Shown here in pieces: positions 26,818 to 35,857 of a DNA stretch of 64,000 nt. The notes under the pieces were generated by a model. The model was not told where the DNA came from, searched no databases, and was given only the letters and a program-made list of their open reading frames with translations. Position 1 is the stretch's first letter. Each line of letters begins with the position of its first letter. The position numbers were made by a program, and so were the translations under genes. The DNA lies in contig ONEF01000003.1 of assembly GCA_900316795.1 (NCBI GenBank), forward strand, positions 186,001-250,000, in the 5' to 3' direction. This DNA comes from an uncultured Bacteroidales bacterium. GTDB lineage: Bacteria > Bacteroidota > Bacteroidia > Bacteroidales > UBA932.

Positions 26818-28230
26818 ATGGCAACTAAGAAATACAGAACCGAGTCTGACCTTCTGGGCGAACTCAAAGTTCCGGCAGAAGCTTACTATGGTGTTCAGAC
26901 TCAGAGAGCTCTGAACAACTATAAGATTTCAGGTATCAGGATGTGCGACTATCCTGATTTCGTGACAGCTATCGCTTACGTGAAACTGGCTGCAATCCAG
27001 GCAAACAACGAGCTTGGAGTTATAGACAACACCATCACCAAGGCTGTCGTAAAAGCTTGCAAAGAAATCATTGACGGCAAGATGCACGACAACTTCCCTA
27101 TCGATATGCTCCAGGGCGGCGCAGGTACATCAGTCAACATGAACGCCAACGAGGTTATCGCTAACCGCGCTCTCGAGATCATGGGCAAGGAAAGAGGAGA
27201 CTACAAGTTCTGCTCTCCTAACGACCACATCAACTGCGCGCAGTCAACCAACGACGCCTACCCTACAGCTCTCCATCTTACCATCGTGATGATGAACAAG
27301 AAACTCGTCGAGAGCCTGAAGGCACTCGTAGCCTCCTTCAAGGCAAAGGCAAAGGAGTTCGACAAGATCATAAAGATGGGAAGAACCCAGCTCCAGGATG
27401 CAGTTCCTATGACTCTTGGACAGGAGTTCAAGGCATTTGCCGATACTCTGGAAGAGGAAATCGAGAACCTCGAATACAACAAAAAGAAGCTCTATGCAAT
27501 CAACATGGGCGGAACCGCTATCGGAACCGGCCTCAACGCAACCCCTGGCTTCACCAAGCTCTGCTGCAAGAAACTTGCTGAGCTCACAGGCGAGCCTTTC
27601 GTAGCTGCAAAGAACCTCGTGGCCGCTACTCCTGACACTGCAGGTTACGTCGGATATCACGGAGCAGTAAAGAGACTGGCCGTCAAACTGTCAAAGGTTT
27701 GCAACGACCTCCGTCTCCTGGCTTCAGGCCCAAGATGCGGTCTGGGAGAAATCAACCTTCCTCCAAAGGCTCCGGGATCTTCCATCATGCCTGGCAAGGT
27801 TAACCCTGTCATCCCTGAAGTTACCAACCAGGTTTGCTTCAAGGTTATCGGAAACGACACCGCTGTTGCATTCGCAGCCGAGGCCGGCCAGCTCCAGCTC
27901 AACGTTATGGAGCCTGTAATCATACAGTGCATCACCGAGTCCATCACCTGGATGAGCAATGTAATGAACACTCTCAGAGTCGAGTGCGTTGACGGCATCA
28001 CCGCAAACGCAGACCACTGCATAGACCTCGTGAAGAACTCCATCGGCATCGTTACCGCCCTCAACCCTTACATCGGTTACAAGGCCAGCACCAAGATTGC
28101 CAAGGAGGCACAGCAAACCGGACGCAGCGTTTACGATATCGTTCTTGAGCAGAAGGTCATGACCAAGGCCAAGCTCGACGATGCTCTCAGCCCAAAGAAC
28201 ATGCTCGCTCCACGCGACTACAAGAAATAG
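26818..28230 (+). CDS. aspA: Aspartate ammonia-lyase
   Basis: A 470-residue member of the fumarase/aspartase superfamily, catalysing L-aspartate = fumarate + NH3. The superfamily signature GSSIMPGKVNP is present near residue 320. The N-terminal RTESDLLGELKVPAEAYYGVQTQRA and the GTSVNMNANEVIANRA substrate loop favour aspartase over class II fumarase. It would feed fumarate into the reductive succinate pathway. It is monocistronic, with a strong promoter. Confidence 0.93.
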   Translation: MATKKYRTESDLLGELKVPAEAYYGVQTQRALNNYKISGIRMCDYPDFVTAIAYVKLAAIQANNELGVIDNTITKAVVKACKEIIDGKMHDNFPIDMLQGGAGTSVNMNANEVIANRALEIMGKERGDYKFCSPNDHINCAQSTNDAYPTALHLTIVMMNKKLVESLKALVASFKAKAKEFDKIIKMGRTQLQDAVPMTLGQEFKAFADTLEEEIENLEYNKKKLYAINMGGTAIGTGLNATPGFTKLCCKKLAELTGEPFVAAKNLVAATPDTAGYVGYHGAVKRLAVKLSKVCNDLRLLASGPRCGLGEINLPPKAPGSSIMPGKVNPVIPEVTNQVCFKVIGNDTAVAFAAEAGQLQLNVMEPVIIQCITESITWMSNVMNTLRVECVDGITANADHCIDLVKNSIGIVTALNPYIGYKASTKIAKEAQQTGRSVYDIVLEQKVMTKAKLDDALSPKNMLAPRDYKK

Positions 28231-28298
28231 CATTTTGTTCCAAACGGCGGCCCCGAAAGGGCTGCCGCTTAAACATTTGACTATCAGTCTTTTAACAA

Positions 28299-28336
28299 AA
28301 CACCCTCCCGTGAAAAACCAGGAGGGTGTTTTTATA
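28299..28336. terminator. Bidirectional terminator between aspA and tdk
   Basis: ACACCCTCC and GGAGGGTGT arms around a 12-nt loop, flanked by A residues on the left and T residues on the right, so it can stop transcription from both convergent genes. A second GC-rich hairpin (GCGGC...GCCGC, about 28246-28270) lies between aspA and this site. Confidence 0.88.
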
Positions 28337-28374
28337 TTTTCATGATTGCCAGCACTTTAAGCGGCAGCGCTAAT

Positions 28375-28968
28375 TTATAGTTTGCCCTCTTCCTTGAGGG
28401 CGGCGTTGAAGCAGTGGCGGCAGAGAGGCTCGTACTTGTCCATCTCGCCGAGGAGAACCTGCTCATCCGCCCCGGCGCCCTTGACAGTAGGCAGACGGTG
28501 GGAATGCTGGGCCGGCTGGCCGCACCTGACGCAGATGGCGTGGACCTTGGTTATGTGTTCTGCCCGGGCCAGTAGCGCAGGCATAGGTCCGAAGGGCTTG
28601 GCAAGGTAGTCCATGTCCAGACCTGCCACAATAACACGAACTCCCCTGTCTGCCAGCATATTGCACACATCCACGATGCCATCGTCAAAGAACTGGACCT
28701 CATCTATTCCTACTACATCAACATCTGTTGCATAAAGAAGAATGTTCTGGGAAGAGTCCACGCTGATAGACTGGATATGCTTCCCCTCATGGCTGACCAC
28801 ATCGGTTTCCGAATAGCGGACATCTATCCCGGGCTTGAAAATCTGCACTCGCTGATGGGCGAAATTAGCCCTCTTGAGCCTACGTATGAGCTCCTCCGTC
28901 TTGCCGGAAAACATACTTCCGCAGATAACTTCAAGCCAACCAGACTGTTTTGGACTTTCGAGAAACAT
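28375..28968 (-). CDS. tdk: Thymidine kinase, type II
   Basis: A 197-residue enzyme phosphorylating thymidine for salvage. It has the P-loop [10 protein letters not shown] (about 17-26), the DEVQFFD lid/catalytic region and two pairs of zinc-binding cysteines (CVRC and CRHC). Length and motifs are standard. Confidence 0.95.
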   Translation of the reverse strand: MFLESPKQSGWLEVICGSMFSGKTEELIRRLKRANFAHQRVQIFKPGIDVRYSETDVVSHEGKHIQSISVDSSQNILLYATDVDVVGIDEVQFFDDGIVDVCNMLADRGVRVIVAGLDMDYLAKPFGPMPALLARAEHITKVHAICVRCGQPAQHSHRLPTVKGAGADEQVLLGEMDKYEPLCRHCFNAALKEEGKL

Positions 28969-28975
28969 TTTGCAT

Positions 28976-29000
28976 TATATTTGTAGTGAATACAAATATA
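28976..29000. promoter_or_regulatory. Face-to-face -7 boxes for tdk and the acidic-protein gene
   Basis: TATATTTG on the plus strand at 28976-28983 points right. CAAATATA at 28993-29000 is the same box on the minus strand and points left to tdk. Together they form a perfect 8-bp inverted repeat with a 9-bp spacer, so the two predicted start sites fall between the boxes. Confidence 0.55.
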
Positions 29001-29044
29001 GGAAATATAGTGTACACCTATATTCCAAACAAAAATTTAAAGCT

Positions 29045-30178
29045 ATGGAAGAGAAAAAAGGGATTCTGTCCGCTATCGCTGAAACGCTCAGGCAATATGA
29101 GCTGAACCAGTCAGACGACAAAGACAGTCAGGCAATTGCCCTGGAGGAGAAACTTGAAGAGATAGCCAAGATGATTTCTTCTCTCAGCGACAGGGTTGAC
29201 AACCTTAGCAGCCGCGTCAACAATATCGGCGAGAAGGTGGATTCTCTCGCTGCCGCTCCGGTATTCGACGCCAAAGAGGAGATAGCTGAAGAAGAGGTCA
29301 CTCATACCGTAGAACCTGTATTCGATGTTCATAACCCGGAAGACGTGGACAACACATTCCATCTTATGGAAGATGAGTTTGAACCTGAGTTTGAAGAAGA
29401 CGGAGAAACCACAGAGAAGGCTCATTGCTATAGTCAAGCAGAGAACGATGCCCAAGACACTCAGGCAGAGGAGAATGTTAATGAGGAAGTGATGGAAGCC
29501 GAGGATGATATTATTAACAGCGAAAACGGGAATCCAAATGAAGTAGAGATAGATGATGCTGATGATGAAGAAGATGAAGAAGATGAAGAAGATGATGATG
29601 AGGTAGAAGTTGCTGATGAGGATGAAGGTGTTGATGAGGTAGAGGTTGCCGATGAGGCTGATGAGGATGAAGGTGTTGATGAGGTAGAGGTTGCCGATGA
29701 GGCTGATGAGGCTGAAGGTGTTGATGAGGTAGAAGTCGCTGATGATGCCGATGAGACAGATGAGGTTGAAGAGGCCGAAGAGACTGATGGTATGCTTCCT
29801 GATAAAAGTGATGATGAGGATGATACAGAGGATGCAGGCAGAGACTTTGAGGTAGCGGAAGAAGGCATCGCGGAAGAGACAATCGCTGAGAATAAGGCAG
29901 AAGGCAAGAGAGACTGGTACGACTGGGAATACGATTATCCTGCCGAATATGTGGATGACATAATGGGATGCATGGGCATCAACGACAAACTGGAGTTTGT
30001 AAGGGAACTCTTCCACTCTGACCCGATGCTGTTTGACAGCCAGATGAAGGAGATTGACACCATGCCTAACTTCAAGGCTATCGTGCAGTTCTTCCGCATG
30101 GCCCATCCTGAATGGGATGAAAGCAGCGACACCGTTTACAGGCTCTATATGTACATCCGCCGCAAGTTCCGCAAATAG
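29045..30178 (+). CDS. Acidic repeat protein with conserved C-terminal domain
   Basis: A 377-residue cytoplasmic protein of unknown function. I start at ATG 29045 (MEEKKGILS) because the longer frame runs through the promoters. Residues 1-75 are a predicted coiled coil with heptad hydrophobics. Residues 80-295 are extremely rich in Asp and Glu and include tandem 15-residue repeats of VDEVEVADEADEDEG. The last 90 residues (DWYDWEYDYPAEYVDDIM onward, many aromatic residues, basic end) look folded and conserved. It lies between tdk and rsmI. Confidence 0.7.
   Translation: MEEKKGILSAIAETLRQYELNQSDDKDSQAIALEEKLEEIAKMISSLSDRVDNLSSRVNNIGEKVDSLAAAPVFDAKEEIAEEEVTHTVEPVFDVHNPEDVDNTFHLMEDEFEPEFEEDGETTEKAHCYSQAENDAQDTQAEENVNEEVMEAEDDIINSENGNPNEVEIDDADDEEDEEDEEDDDEVEVADEDEGVDEVEVADEADEDEGVDEVEVADEADEAEGVDEVEVADDADETDEVEEAEETDGMLPDKSDDEDDTEDAGRDFEVAEEGIAEETIAENKAEGKRDWYDWEYDYPAEYVDDIMGCMGINDKLEFVRELFHSDPMLFDSQMKEIDTMPNFKAIVQFFRMAHPEWDESSDTVYRLYMYIRRKFRK
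29630..29764 (+). repeat. 45-bp tandem repeat in the acidic protein gene
   Basis: Units begin at 29630, 29675 and 29720, each 45 bp and encoding 15 residues starting VDEVEVAD. The third unit is more divergent. Confidence 0.9.
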
Positions 30179-30208
30179 ATTTTAACCAAAGCTAAACAGA
30201 TCAAGCAA

Positions 30209-30994
30209 ATGCAAATGAAAACGGACTGCGGGAAGCTTTTCCTTGTACCTACACCTGTGGGGAATCTGGACGATATGACTTTCAGGGCTGTAAAGGTGCT
30301 CAGCGATGTGGATGTCATCTATGCGGAAGATACCCGCACCTCCAGCGTACTGCTCAAGAAGTATGGCATTTCCACCCACATGGAAAGCTACCATAAGTTC
30401 AACGAGCACAAACGTACTGAAAGCATTTGCCAGAGGATTCTTGAAGGGCAGAACGCGGCTCTTGTAACGGATGCGGGTTCTCCCGGGATTTCCGATCCTG
30501 GTTTCCTTGTAACCAGAGCATGTATAGAAAAAGGCATAGAGGTGGAAGCCCTGCCCGGTGCTACCGCTTTTGTACCGGCACTTACCATGAGCGGACTTCC
30601 GTCTGACCGCTTTATCTTTGAGGGTTTCCTGCCCCAGAAAAAAGGCCGTCAGACAAAGATCAAGATGGTAGCCCAGAACACTGCTACGACTATAGTCTAT
30701 GAATCACCTTACAGGCTGCTCAAACTTCTGGAGAGTCTGAAGGAATTTGCCGGAGGAAGCCGGTTGGCAGCCGTATGCCGGGAAATCAGCAAAATACACA
30801 ACGAGTGCAGAAGAGGCACTCTGGATGAGCTTATAGAATGGTTCACGGAAAATGAACCTAAAGGAGAAATTGTTGTTGTCATAGAAGGGAAAGACAATGG
30901 GAAAGATGAGGATGAAGATTTTGAAAGGAATGAGATTCTGGAGAAGAGGGGCGGAAAACTCCAGCACAAAACAGATAGAAAATCAAGAAGATAA
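30209..30994 (+). CDS. rsmI: 16S rRNA (cytidine-1402-2'-O)-methyltransferase
   Basis: A 261-residue SAM-dependent methyltransferase of the tetrapyrrole-methylase fold. Motifs: LFLVPTPVGNLDDMTFRAVKVL, YAEDTRTS, ALVTDAGSPGISDPG, LPGATAFVPAL. It methylates the ribose of C1402 in 16S rRNA. The acidic then basic tail after EIVVVIEG (about 33 residues) lies within the overlap with the next gene. A start at 30215 is also possible. Confidence 0.95.
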   Translation: MQMKTDCGKLFLVPTPVGNLDDMTFRAVKVLSDVDVIYAEDTRTSSVLLKKYGISTHMESYHKFNEHKRTESICQRILEGQNAALVTDAGSPGISDPGFLVTRACIEKGIEVEALPGATAFVPALTMSGLPSDRFIFEGFLPQKKGRQTKIKMVAQNTATTIVYESPYRLLKLLESLKEFAGGSRLAAVCREISKIHNECRRGTLDELIEWFTENEPKGEIVVVIEGKDNGKDEDEDFERNEILEKRGGKLQHKTDRKSRR

Positions 30995-32144
30995 CCAGGA
31001 GTATCAACAGAAAGGCAGACTGGCAGGCAGGCACGTCAGTGACACAACAGCCCGTGGGGTCATCGGTATGATGGCCTTGATACTCGTCTTTCAGGCCGTA
31101 ACTTTTACAATCCATAAATGTCAGGGAGATGAAACCTCCCAAAGCAAAAGCCAGGAACATGACAGCTCCGGCTTTGCAGACTATTATTCCAGGAGTTCGT
31201 TCTCAGGGAACGGAACCCCCGGCGAAATCAAACGCCACAGCCGTGCTGATTCAGGCACCCTATCCGGAAGGAAAAAATACGCGCTGTTCCCATTCAATCC
31301 AAATACCATCACTTTGGACAGCCTCCAGCTCCTCGGGTTTTCAAAAAAACAGGCCCTGACTATCATCCACTACAGAGAAAAAGGCGGCCGCTTCCGCAGA
31401 AAAGAAGACTTCTCAAAGATGTACACCGTCAGCCGGGAGAAGTACCTGGAACTTGAACCATACATTATCATACCAAAAACAGAGGAAGAAGCACCAACGG
31501 CAGCTTCAGTATCATTCAGAAGATACAACACGGAAAAGAAACCTGCAGCACCTTCAACCTCTACTACTTCTGCAACTTCTTCTGCAACTTCTTCTGCAAC
31601 TTCTTCAGCATCTGCTTCTTCTGCAGCTTCAAAGCTACTCCATATATCTGAGAACTCCGTGGCAGAAAATTCTTCTTCTGCGACATATAGCTCAGACCCT
31701 TCCCCTGGAGGTTCCAGCAATGGCGGCTGGAAGACCCCAAGGCCCAAAGTCTATATAGACTTGAATGAAGCAGACAGTGCCGCACTGCTCTCCGTAAGAG
31801 GCATCGGCCCCTATTTCTGCAAAGCCATCCTTTCATACAGGAAGTCGCTGGGCAGTTTTGCAAACATAGATCAGCTTCTGGAAATCAAGGGAATGGACCA
31901 GGAGAAGTTTGACCGTATCAAAGACCAGGTATTTGTCCATCCCGGAGGAATCCTAAAATTTTCCATCGCAGAGGCAAGCCGGGCATTTCTTGAAAGGCAT
32001 CCGTATATTGGTTCATACAATGCGAGAGGCATAGCTCTGTTTCTGGAAACACACTCCAAAGAAGAGTGCACGCTCAAGGCTTTGGTGGAAAACAGAATCC
32101 TCTCTCCTGAAGACACCCTCAGACTCCACCCCTACATACGTTGA
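30897..32144 (+). CDS. ComEA-like helix-hairpin-helix protein with membrane anchor
   Basis: A 415-residue protein. A transmembrane helix (about 57-73, GMMALILVFQAVTFTIH) is followed by a first HhH-like module (FPFNPNTITLDSLQLLGFSK ... REKGGRFRRKEDFSKMY, about 125-180), a Ser/Ala/Thr low-complexity linker (about 215-250, TSSATSSATSSA) and a second HhH module (IDLNEADSAALLSVRGIG, about 285-350). The family binds DNA non-specifically, and in ComEA it serves DNA uptake. The gene overlaps rsmI by up to 98 nt; the only later in-frame ATG before the membrane helix is within that helix, near 31068, so a real overlap is likely. Confidence 0.8.
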   Translation: MGKMRMKILKGMRFWRRGAENSSTKQIENQEDNQEYQQKGRLAGRHVSDTTARGVIGMMALILVFQAVTFTIHKCQGDETSQSKSQEHDSSGFADYYSRSSFSGNGTPGEIKRHSRADSGTLSGRKKYALFPFNPNTITLDSLQLLGFSKKQALTIIHYREKGGRFRRKEDFSKMYTVSREKYLELEPYIIIPKTEEEAPTAASVSFRRYNTEKKPAAPSTSTTSATSSATSSATSSASASSAASKLLHISENSVAENSSSATYSSDPSPGGSSNGGWKTPRPKVYIDLNEADSAALLSVRGIGPYFCKAILSYRKSLGSFANIDQLLEIKGMDQEKFDRIKDQVFVHPGGILKFSIAEASRAFLERHPYIGSYNARGIALFLETHSKEECTLKALVENRILSPEDTLRLHPYIR

Positions 32145-32151
32145 TTTTTAA

Positions 32152-32359
32152 GATTCGTGTCCAGCTGTCCCGATTTTCGCACCTCCTGGACACGTTGAGC
32201 GGGGATTCGTGTCCAGCTGTCCCGGTTTTTGCACCTCATGGACACGTTGGGCTGAGATTCGTGTCCAGCTGTCCCAGTTTTCGCACCTCCTGGACATGTT
32301 AGGCGGGGATTCATGTCCAGCTGTCCCAGTTTTCGCACCTCCTGGACACGTTTGGCGTG
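32152..32359. repeat. Four tandem 52-bp palindromic repeats
   Basis: Units start at 32152, 32204, 32256 and 32308 with an exact 52-bp period. Each contains GTGTCCAG and, about 20 nt on, CTGGACAC (one arm mutated to ATG/CAT in the later copies), so each can fold into a hairpin. The period is not a multiple of three, so a protein repeat is excluded. Three shorter gattcnnncgttgg copies follow at 32360-32418. Confidence 0.95.
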
Positions 32360-32435
32360 GATTCATACGTTGGGCGTGGATTCGTTCGTTGGATGGGGAT
32401 TCGTACGTTGGGTGGCTGATTGTTCTTGGGGATTG

Positions 32436-32465
32436 TTTGATGTGGGGTTTCATTCATTATCTTTG
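32436..32465 (+). promoter_or_regulatory. Promoter of the NatAB-like operon
   Basis: TTTG at 32436-32439, an 18-nt gap, TATCTTTG at 32458-32465. The leader to ATG 32557 is about 85 nt. Confidence 0.7.
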
Positions 32466-32556
32466 CAGATGGAACAAATGTCAGAATCTGAACCGGATTC
32501 TACGGCTGTTTTTTGAGATACACTTCTGCGAATGTTGTTTAGATAAACTTTTTTAT

Positions 32557-33558
32557 ATGGGATTCATTAGTTGTGAAAACGTGGTCAAGAAGTTCGGCAG
32601 CTTCACGGCGCTGGACCATATCAACCTGGAGATTCCTCAAGGGAAAATCTTCGGTTTTCTTGGACCTAACGGTGCCGGCAAGACCACTCTTATCAGAATC
32701 ATCAACCGCATCACGCTTCCAACTGAGGGCCGGGTGCTTTTCAATGGAAGGGAACTGAAACTCAGCGATATAGAAAACATTGGCTATCTTCCTGAAGAGC
32801 GCGGGCTCTACAAGAAGATGAAGGTGGGCGAACAGGCCGTGTATCTGGCCCGGCTGAAAGGCCTCTCCAGGGCTGATGCCACAAGAGAACTGATGATATG
32901 GTTCCAGAAGTTCGGAATCCAGCCTTGGTGGAACAAGAAAGTTGAGGAACTCAGCAAGGGTATGGCGCAGAAGATCCAGTTCATCACCACAGTACTTCAC
33001 AAGCCTCAGCTGCTGATTCTGGACGAGCCTTTCTCCGGCTTTGACCCTATCAACGTGAGCCTCATCCGCGATGAGATACTGCGCATGAAATCTGAGGGTT
33101 GCACGATAATCCTCTCTACCCACAACATGGAGTCTGTTGAGGAACTCTGCGATGAGATAGCTCTTGTGAACAAAGCCAAACTGGTGATTTCTGGAAACGT
33201 GGACCAGATCCGCAAGGAGCATGGCCACAACCGTGTGGAAGTCTGCTACAGGGCAGAGACAGCTGATGGAGTTATGGCAGCGGACGGTGGAACCGGAAGG
33301 CTTCAGTCGGTTGAAGGGCTGTTCTCCGTGTTCTCAACTGAAAACACCAAGAACGGGCTCAGGAGCGTCCTGGACATCTGCAAAGATGCCTCAAGCAGGA
33401 ACGTCCTCTCCGAGATTTCCAGGCAGGTGGAGATTGTTTCATATCAGCCGCTTATGCCAAAGATGAACGAGATATTCATCAAGCTGGTCGGAGAAAGCGG
33501 AGGAGCAACATCGCAGAGTATAGAAGATTACCGTAAGTCAGACCCTAAAAACAGATAG
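32557..33558 (+). CDS. ABC transporter ATP-binding protein (NatA-like)
   Basis: A 333-residue ATPase with Walker A GPNGAGKTTL (about 39-48), signature LSKGMAQK, Walker B LLILDEPFSGFDP and switch His in STHN. The roughly 100-residue C-terminal extension is typical of the NatA/DUF4162 type. I start at ATG 32557 (MGFISCENVV); a longer frame runs through the 52-bp repeats and is spurious. It pairs with the permease 2 nt downstream to form an exporter of unknown substrate (family members extrude Na+ or peptides). Confidence 0.92.
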   Translation: MGFISCENVVKKFGSFTALDHINLEIPQGKIFGFLGPNGAGKTTLIRIINRITLPTEGRVLFNGRELKLSDIENIGYLPEERGLYKKMKVGEQAVYLARLKGLSRADATRELMIWFQKFGIQPWWNKKVEELSKGMAQKIQFITTVLHKPQLLILDEPFSGFDPINVSLIRDEILRMKSEGCTIILSTHNMESVEELCDEIALVNKAKLVISGNVDQIRKEHGHNRVEVCYRAETADGVMAADGGTGRLQSVEGLFSVFSTENTKNGLRSVLDICKDASSRNVLSEISRQVEIVSYQPLMPKMNEIFIKLVGESGGATSQSIEDYRKSDPKNR

Positions 33559-33560
33559 AT

Positions 33561-34988
33561 ATGAGCAAGATTGGAATAATAATAGCCAGGGAATACTCCA
33601 CAAGAGTAAAGAAAAAGAGTTTCATCATCGGTACGTTCCTGGTGCCTATATTGTTTGCGCTTATGTTTGTCATTCCGATGCTGATTGCTATGTACTCTTC
33701 TGACAACAAGGTCCGTACTATTGCCGTTGACGACCAGTCCGGGATTGTTGCCCAAAAGCTGGAAAACAAGGAAAACATCACCTACAGCGTTATAGACCAT
33801 TCCATCGCCGAGCAGATAAAGAAAGATCTTCCCTCCTCCAGCAACTACTACGCCTTGCTTCAGATTTCTGCCATGGATTCTCTGATGAACTCCGAGGTTT
33901 CAATCTTCTGTTCCGAACAGGTGAGCATATCTCTCAAAGACCAGATTCAGAGCCAGGTGAATGAAATCCTCTCTGCAAATAAACTTGCATCATACAACAT
34001 CCCGGACCTGGAAAACGTACTGAAAAACATCAGAAACAACGCCACAGTCAAGACTCTTCAGGTTGGGAAGGATGATGAAGAAGGCAAGGAAACTTCTGTG
34101 GGAGCCTATATGGCAATAGGTTACATATCCAGTTTCATAATCTACATGTTTATCTTCATGTTCGGAAGCATGGTGATGCAGGGCGTTATTGAGGAGAAGA
34201 ACAACAGGATCATAGAAGTGATTGTTTCTTCAGTAAAGCCTATGCAGCTGATGATAGGGAAAATCGTGGGTATAGCCCTGGTGGCCCTCACGCAGTTCAT
34301 GGCCTGGATAGTTCTCACCTTCCTTATTGTAACCGGTGTGAGCATGGCTACCGGAGCCTCCAGCACATCTATTGTCAAGCAGGGTGTCCAAGCCCAGACA
34401 AACATGCCTGGTATGGATATGTCTGAACTCAACGCCTCAGGAATGGAGGTTGCCGGCATTGACGCATCAGTTCTTGCAGAAACATCAGAAAACGCTTCTG
34501 ATTCCTCAGCGATAAATGAGGGGCTGAATGCCATCGCCCCTATCATGAACACGCTCAAGCAGATGAACATTCTCGGAATCATCGGTACTTTCATCCTTTA
34601 CTTTATTCTTGGTTATTTGCTGTACGCCAGTATGTTTGCTGCAGTGGGCGCCTGTGTGGACAACCAGGCTGACACCCAACAGCTCCTGCTTCCTATAACC
34701 ATTCCGCTCATCATAGGACTGTTCATAATGATGAGCGCGTTCCAGAATCCGAATTCCACTGCTGCAGTCTGGGGCTCCATAATTCCTTTCACCTCCCCTA
34801 TGGTCATGGTGGCAAGGTTCGCCTACGGAGTTCCTGCTTGGCAGTATATCCTTTCAGTGGCACTGCTTGTCGGGACATTCCTGTTCATGGGATGGCTCAG
34901 CGCCAAAATCTACCGTATAGGCATTCTCTCATACGGTAAGAAAGCCAGTTGGAAGGAGATATTCAAATGGCTTAAATTCAAGGATTAG
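33561..34988 (+). CDS. ABC-2-type permease (NatB-like)
   Basis: A 475-residue membrane protein. It has an N-terminal helix (about 20-43), an external domain of about 150 residues, and five or six helices in the second half. The motif GVIEEKNNRIIEVIVSSVKPMQL is characteristic of the NatB/ABC2 family. A hydrophilic loop rich in Met and Ser (about 265-325) interrupts the membrane region. Confidence 0.9.
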   Translation: MSKIGIIIAREYSTRVKKKSFIIGTFLVPILFALMFVIPMLIAMYSSDNKVRTIAVDDQSGIVAQKLENKENITYSVIDHSIAEQIKKDLPSSSNYYALLQISAMDSLMNSEVSIFCSEQVSISLKDQIQSQVNEILSANKLASYNIPDLENVLKNIRNNATVKTLQVGKDDEEGKETSVGAYMAIGYISSFIIYMFIFMFGSMVMQGVIEEKNNRIIEVIVSSVKPMQLMIGKIVGIALVALTQFMAWIVLTFLIVTGVSMATGASSTSIVKQGVQAQTNMPGMDMSELNASGMEVAGIDASVLAETSENASDSSAINEGLNAIAPIMNTLKQMNILGIIGTFILYFILGYLLYASMFAAVGACVDNQADTQQLLLPITIPLIIGLFIMMSAFQNPNSTAAVWGSIIPFTSPMVMVARFAYGVPAWQYILSVALLVGTFLFMGWLSAKIYRIGILSYGKKASWKEIFKWLKFKD

Positions 34989-35003
34989 ACAAAAGATACA
35001 AAA

Positions 35004-35855
35004 ATGAAAAAACGGAATATCAGCTTGCTCTTCCTGGCAGTTTCCGTGCTTTCCCTTTGCTTTTCGGCAGAGACGGCCACGGCTCAGAGAGTCAAAAAGG
35101 CGGAGTACTCCGGGCAAGAGCTCAACAACCAGGTCATAAAGAAGATGACCTGGACAACCGTAACCATCGACAAACGGTTTGAGGCTTCTGACTCTGACAA
35201 TCTGAAGACAACGGCAGTCATAGCCAAATACAAACCGGAAGTTGACAAATACATGGAACCGATAGGATACTGCCCAAACGGTCTCCTCAGGGGATATCCT
35301 GTTGCCCCATTGTCCAACTGGGCGTCTGACGCTTATCTGGAATATGCCCAGAATTACATAGATACCACATCCCGCACAGACATAGACAAGAACATAAAGA
35401 TAGACTTCTCCCTCATGAACTTTGGCGGGATCCGTACTGAAATGCCTAAGGGCAACGTGTCCAAATATGACATCCTCTCCATCTTTCCTTTTGACAACTT
35501 CCTCGTGATTGAGGAGCTTGACGGAGACAAGGTGCAGATGCTGATGGAGTTCTTCGCCAAGACAAGGGGCCAGGTGATGAGCAATGTGAAGCTCCGCACT
35601 GAAGGAGGAGAGGTCAAGGAGTGCCTGATCGGCGGGCAGCCTCTGGATCCAAACCGCAAGTATGTGGTGGCAACGATAGACTTCCTCTACAACGGAGGAG
35701 ACAATGTCTATCCGCTCAAATACAGCAACTGGGTCATCGAGACGGACAAGAAACTGATGAACGTTTTCATAGAATACATACAGAGTCTGACAAGACAGGG
35801 AAAGAACATTGAGGCCGCCATAGATGACAGACTTATAACAGACGGGAGGAAATAA
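35004..35855 (+). CDS. 5'-nucleotidase C-terminal (substrate-binding) domain protein, separate gene
   Basis: A 283-residue exported protein (signal peptide 1-28, ending TATAQ) containing only the substrate-binding half of UshA-type 5'-nucleotidases. Markers are NFGGIRTEMPKG, the FPFDN segment, and YVVATIDFLYNGGDN in the nucleobase-stacking region. The catalytic metallophosphatase half is the next gene, 2 nt downstream. Activity presumably requires the two products together. Confidence 0.88.
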   Translation: MKKRNISLLFLAVSVLSLCFSAETATAQRVKKAEYSGQELNNQVIKKMTWTTVTIDKRFEASDSDNLKTTAVIAKYKPEVDKYMEPIGYCPNGLLRGYPVAPLSNWASDAYLEYAQNYIDTTSRTDIDKNIKIDFSLMNFGGIRTEMPKGNVSKYDILSIFPFDNFLVIEELDGDKVQMLMEFFAKTRGQVMSNVKLRTEGGEVKECLIGGQPLDPNRKYVVATIDFLYNGGDNVYPLKYSNWVIETDKKLMNVFIEYIQSLTRQGKNIEAAIDDRLITDGRK

Positions 35856-35857
35856 CC

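Noticed and set aside
29461-29907. Ser-rich minus-strand frame of 148 codons
   Set aside because: It is the mirror of the Asp/Glu-rich repeat on the plus strand.
31560-31630. Short Thr/Ser/Ala repeats in the HhH gene as a mobile or regulatory repeat
   Set aside because: They encode a flexible linker between two HhH modules and need no other explanation.
32152-32418. The 52-bp array as a CRISPR array
   Set aside because: Units are contiguous with no unique spacers.
32132-32453. Short frames on both strands across the 52-bp array, including an N-terminal extension of the NatA-like ATPase
   Set aside because: The unit is not a multiple of three and successive copies fall in different frames. 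The ATPase domain begins at 32557.
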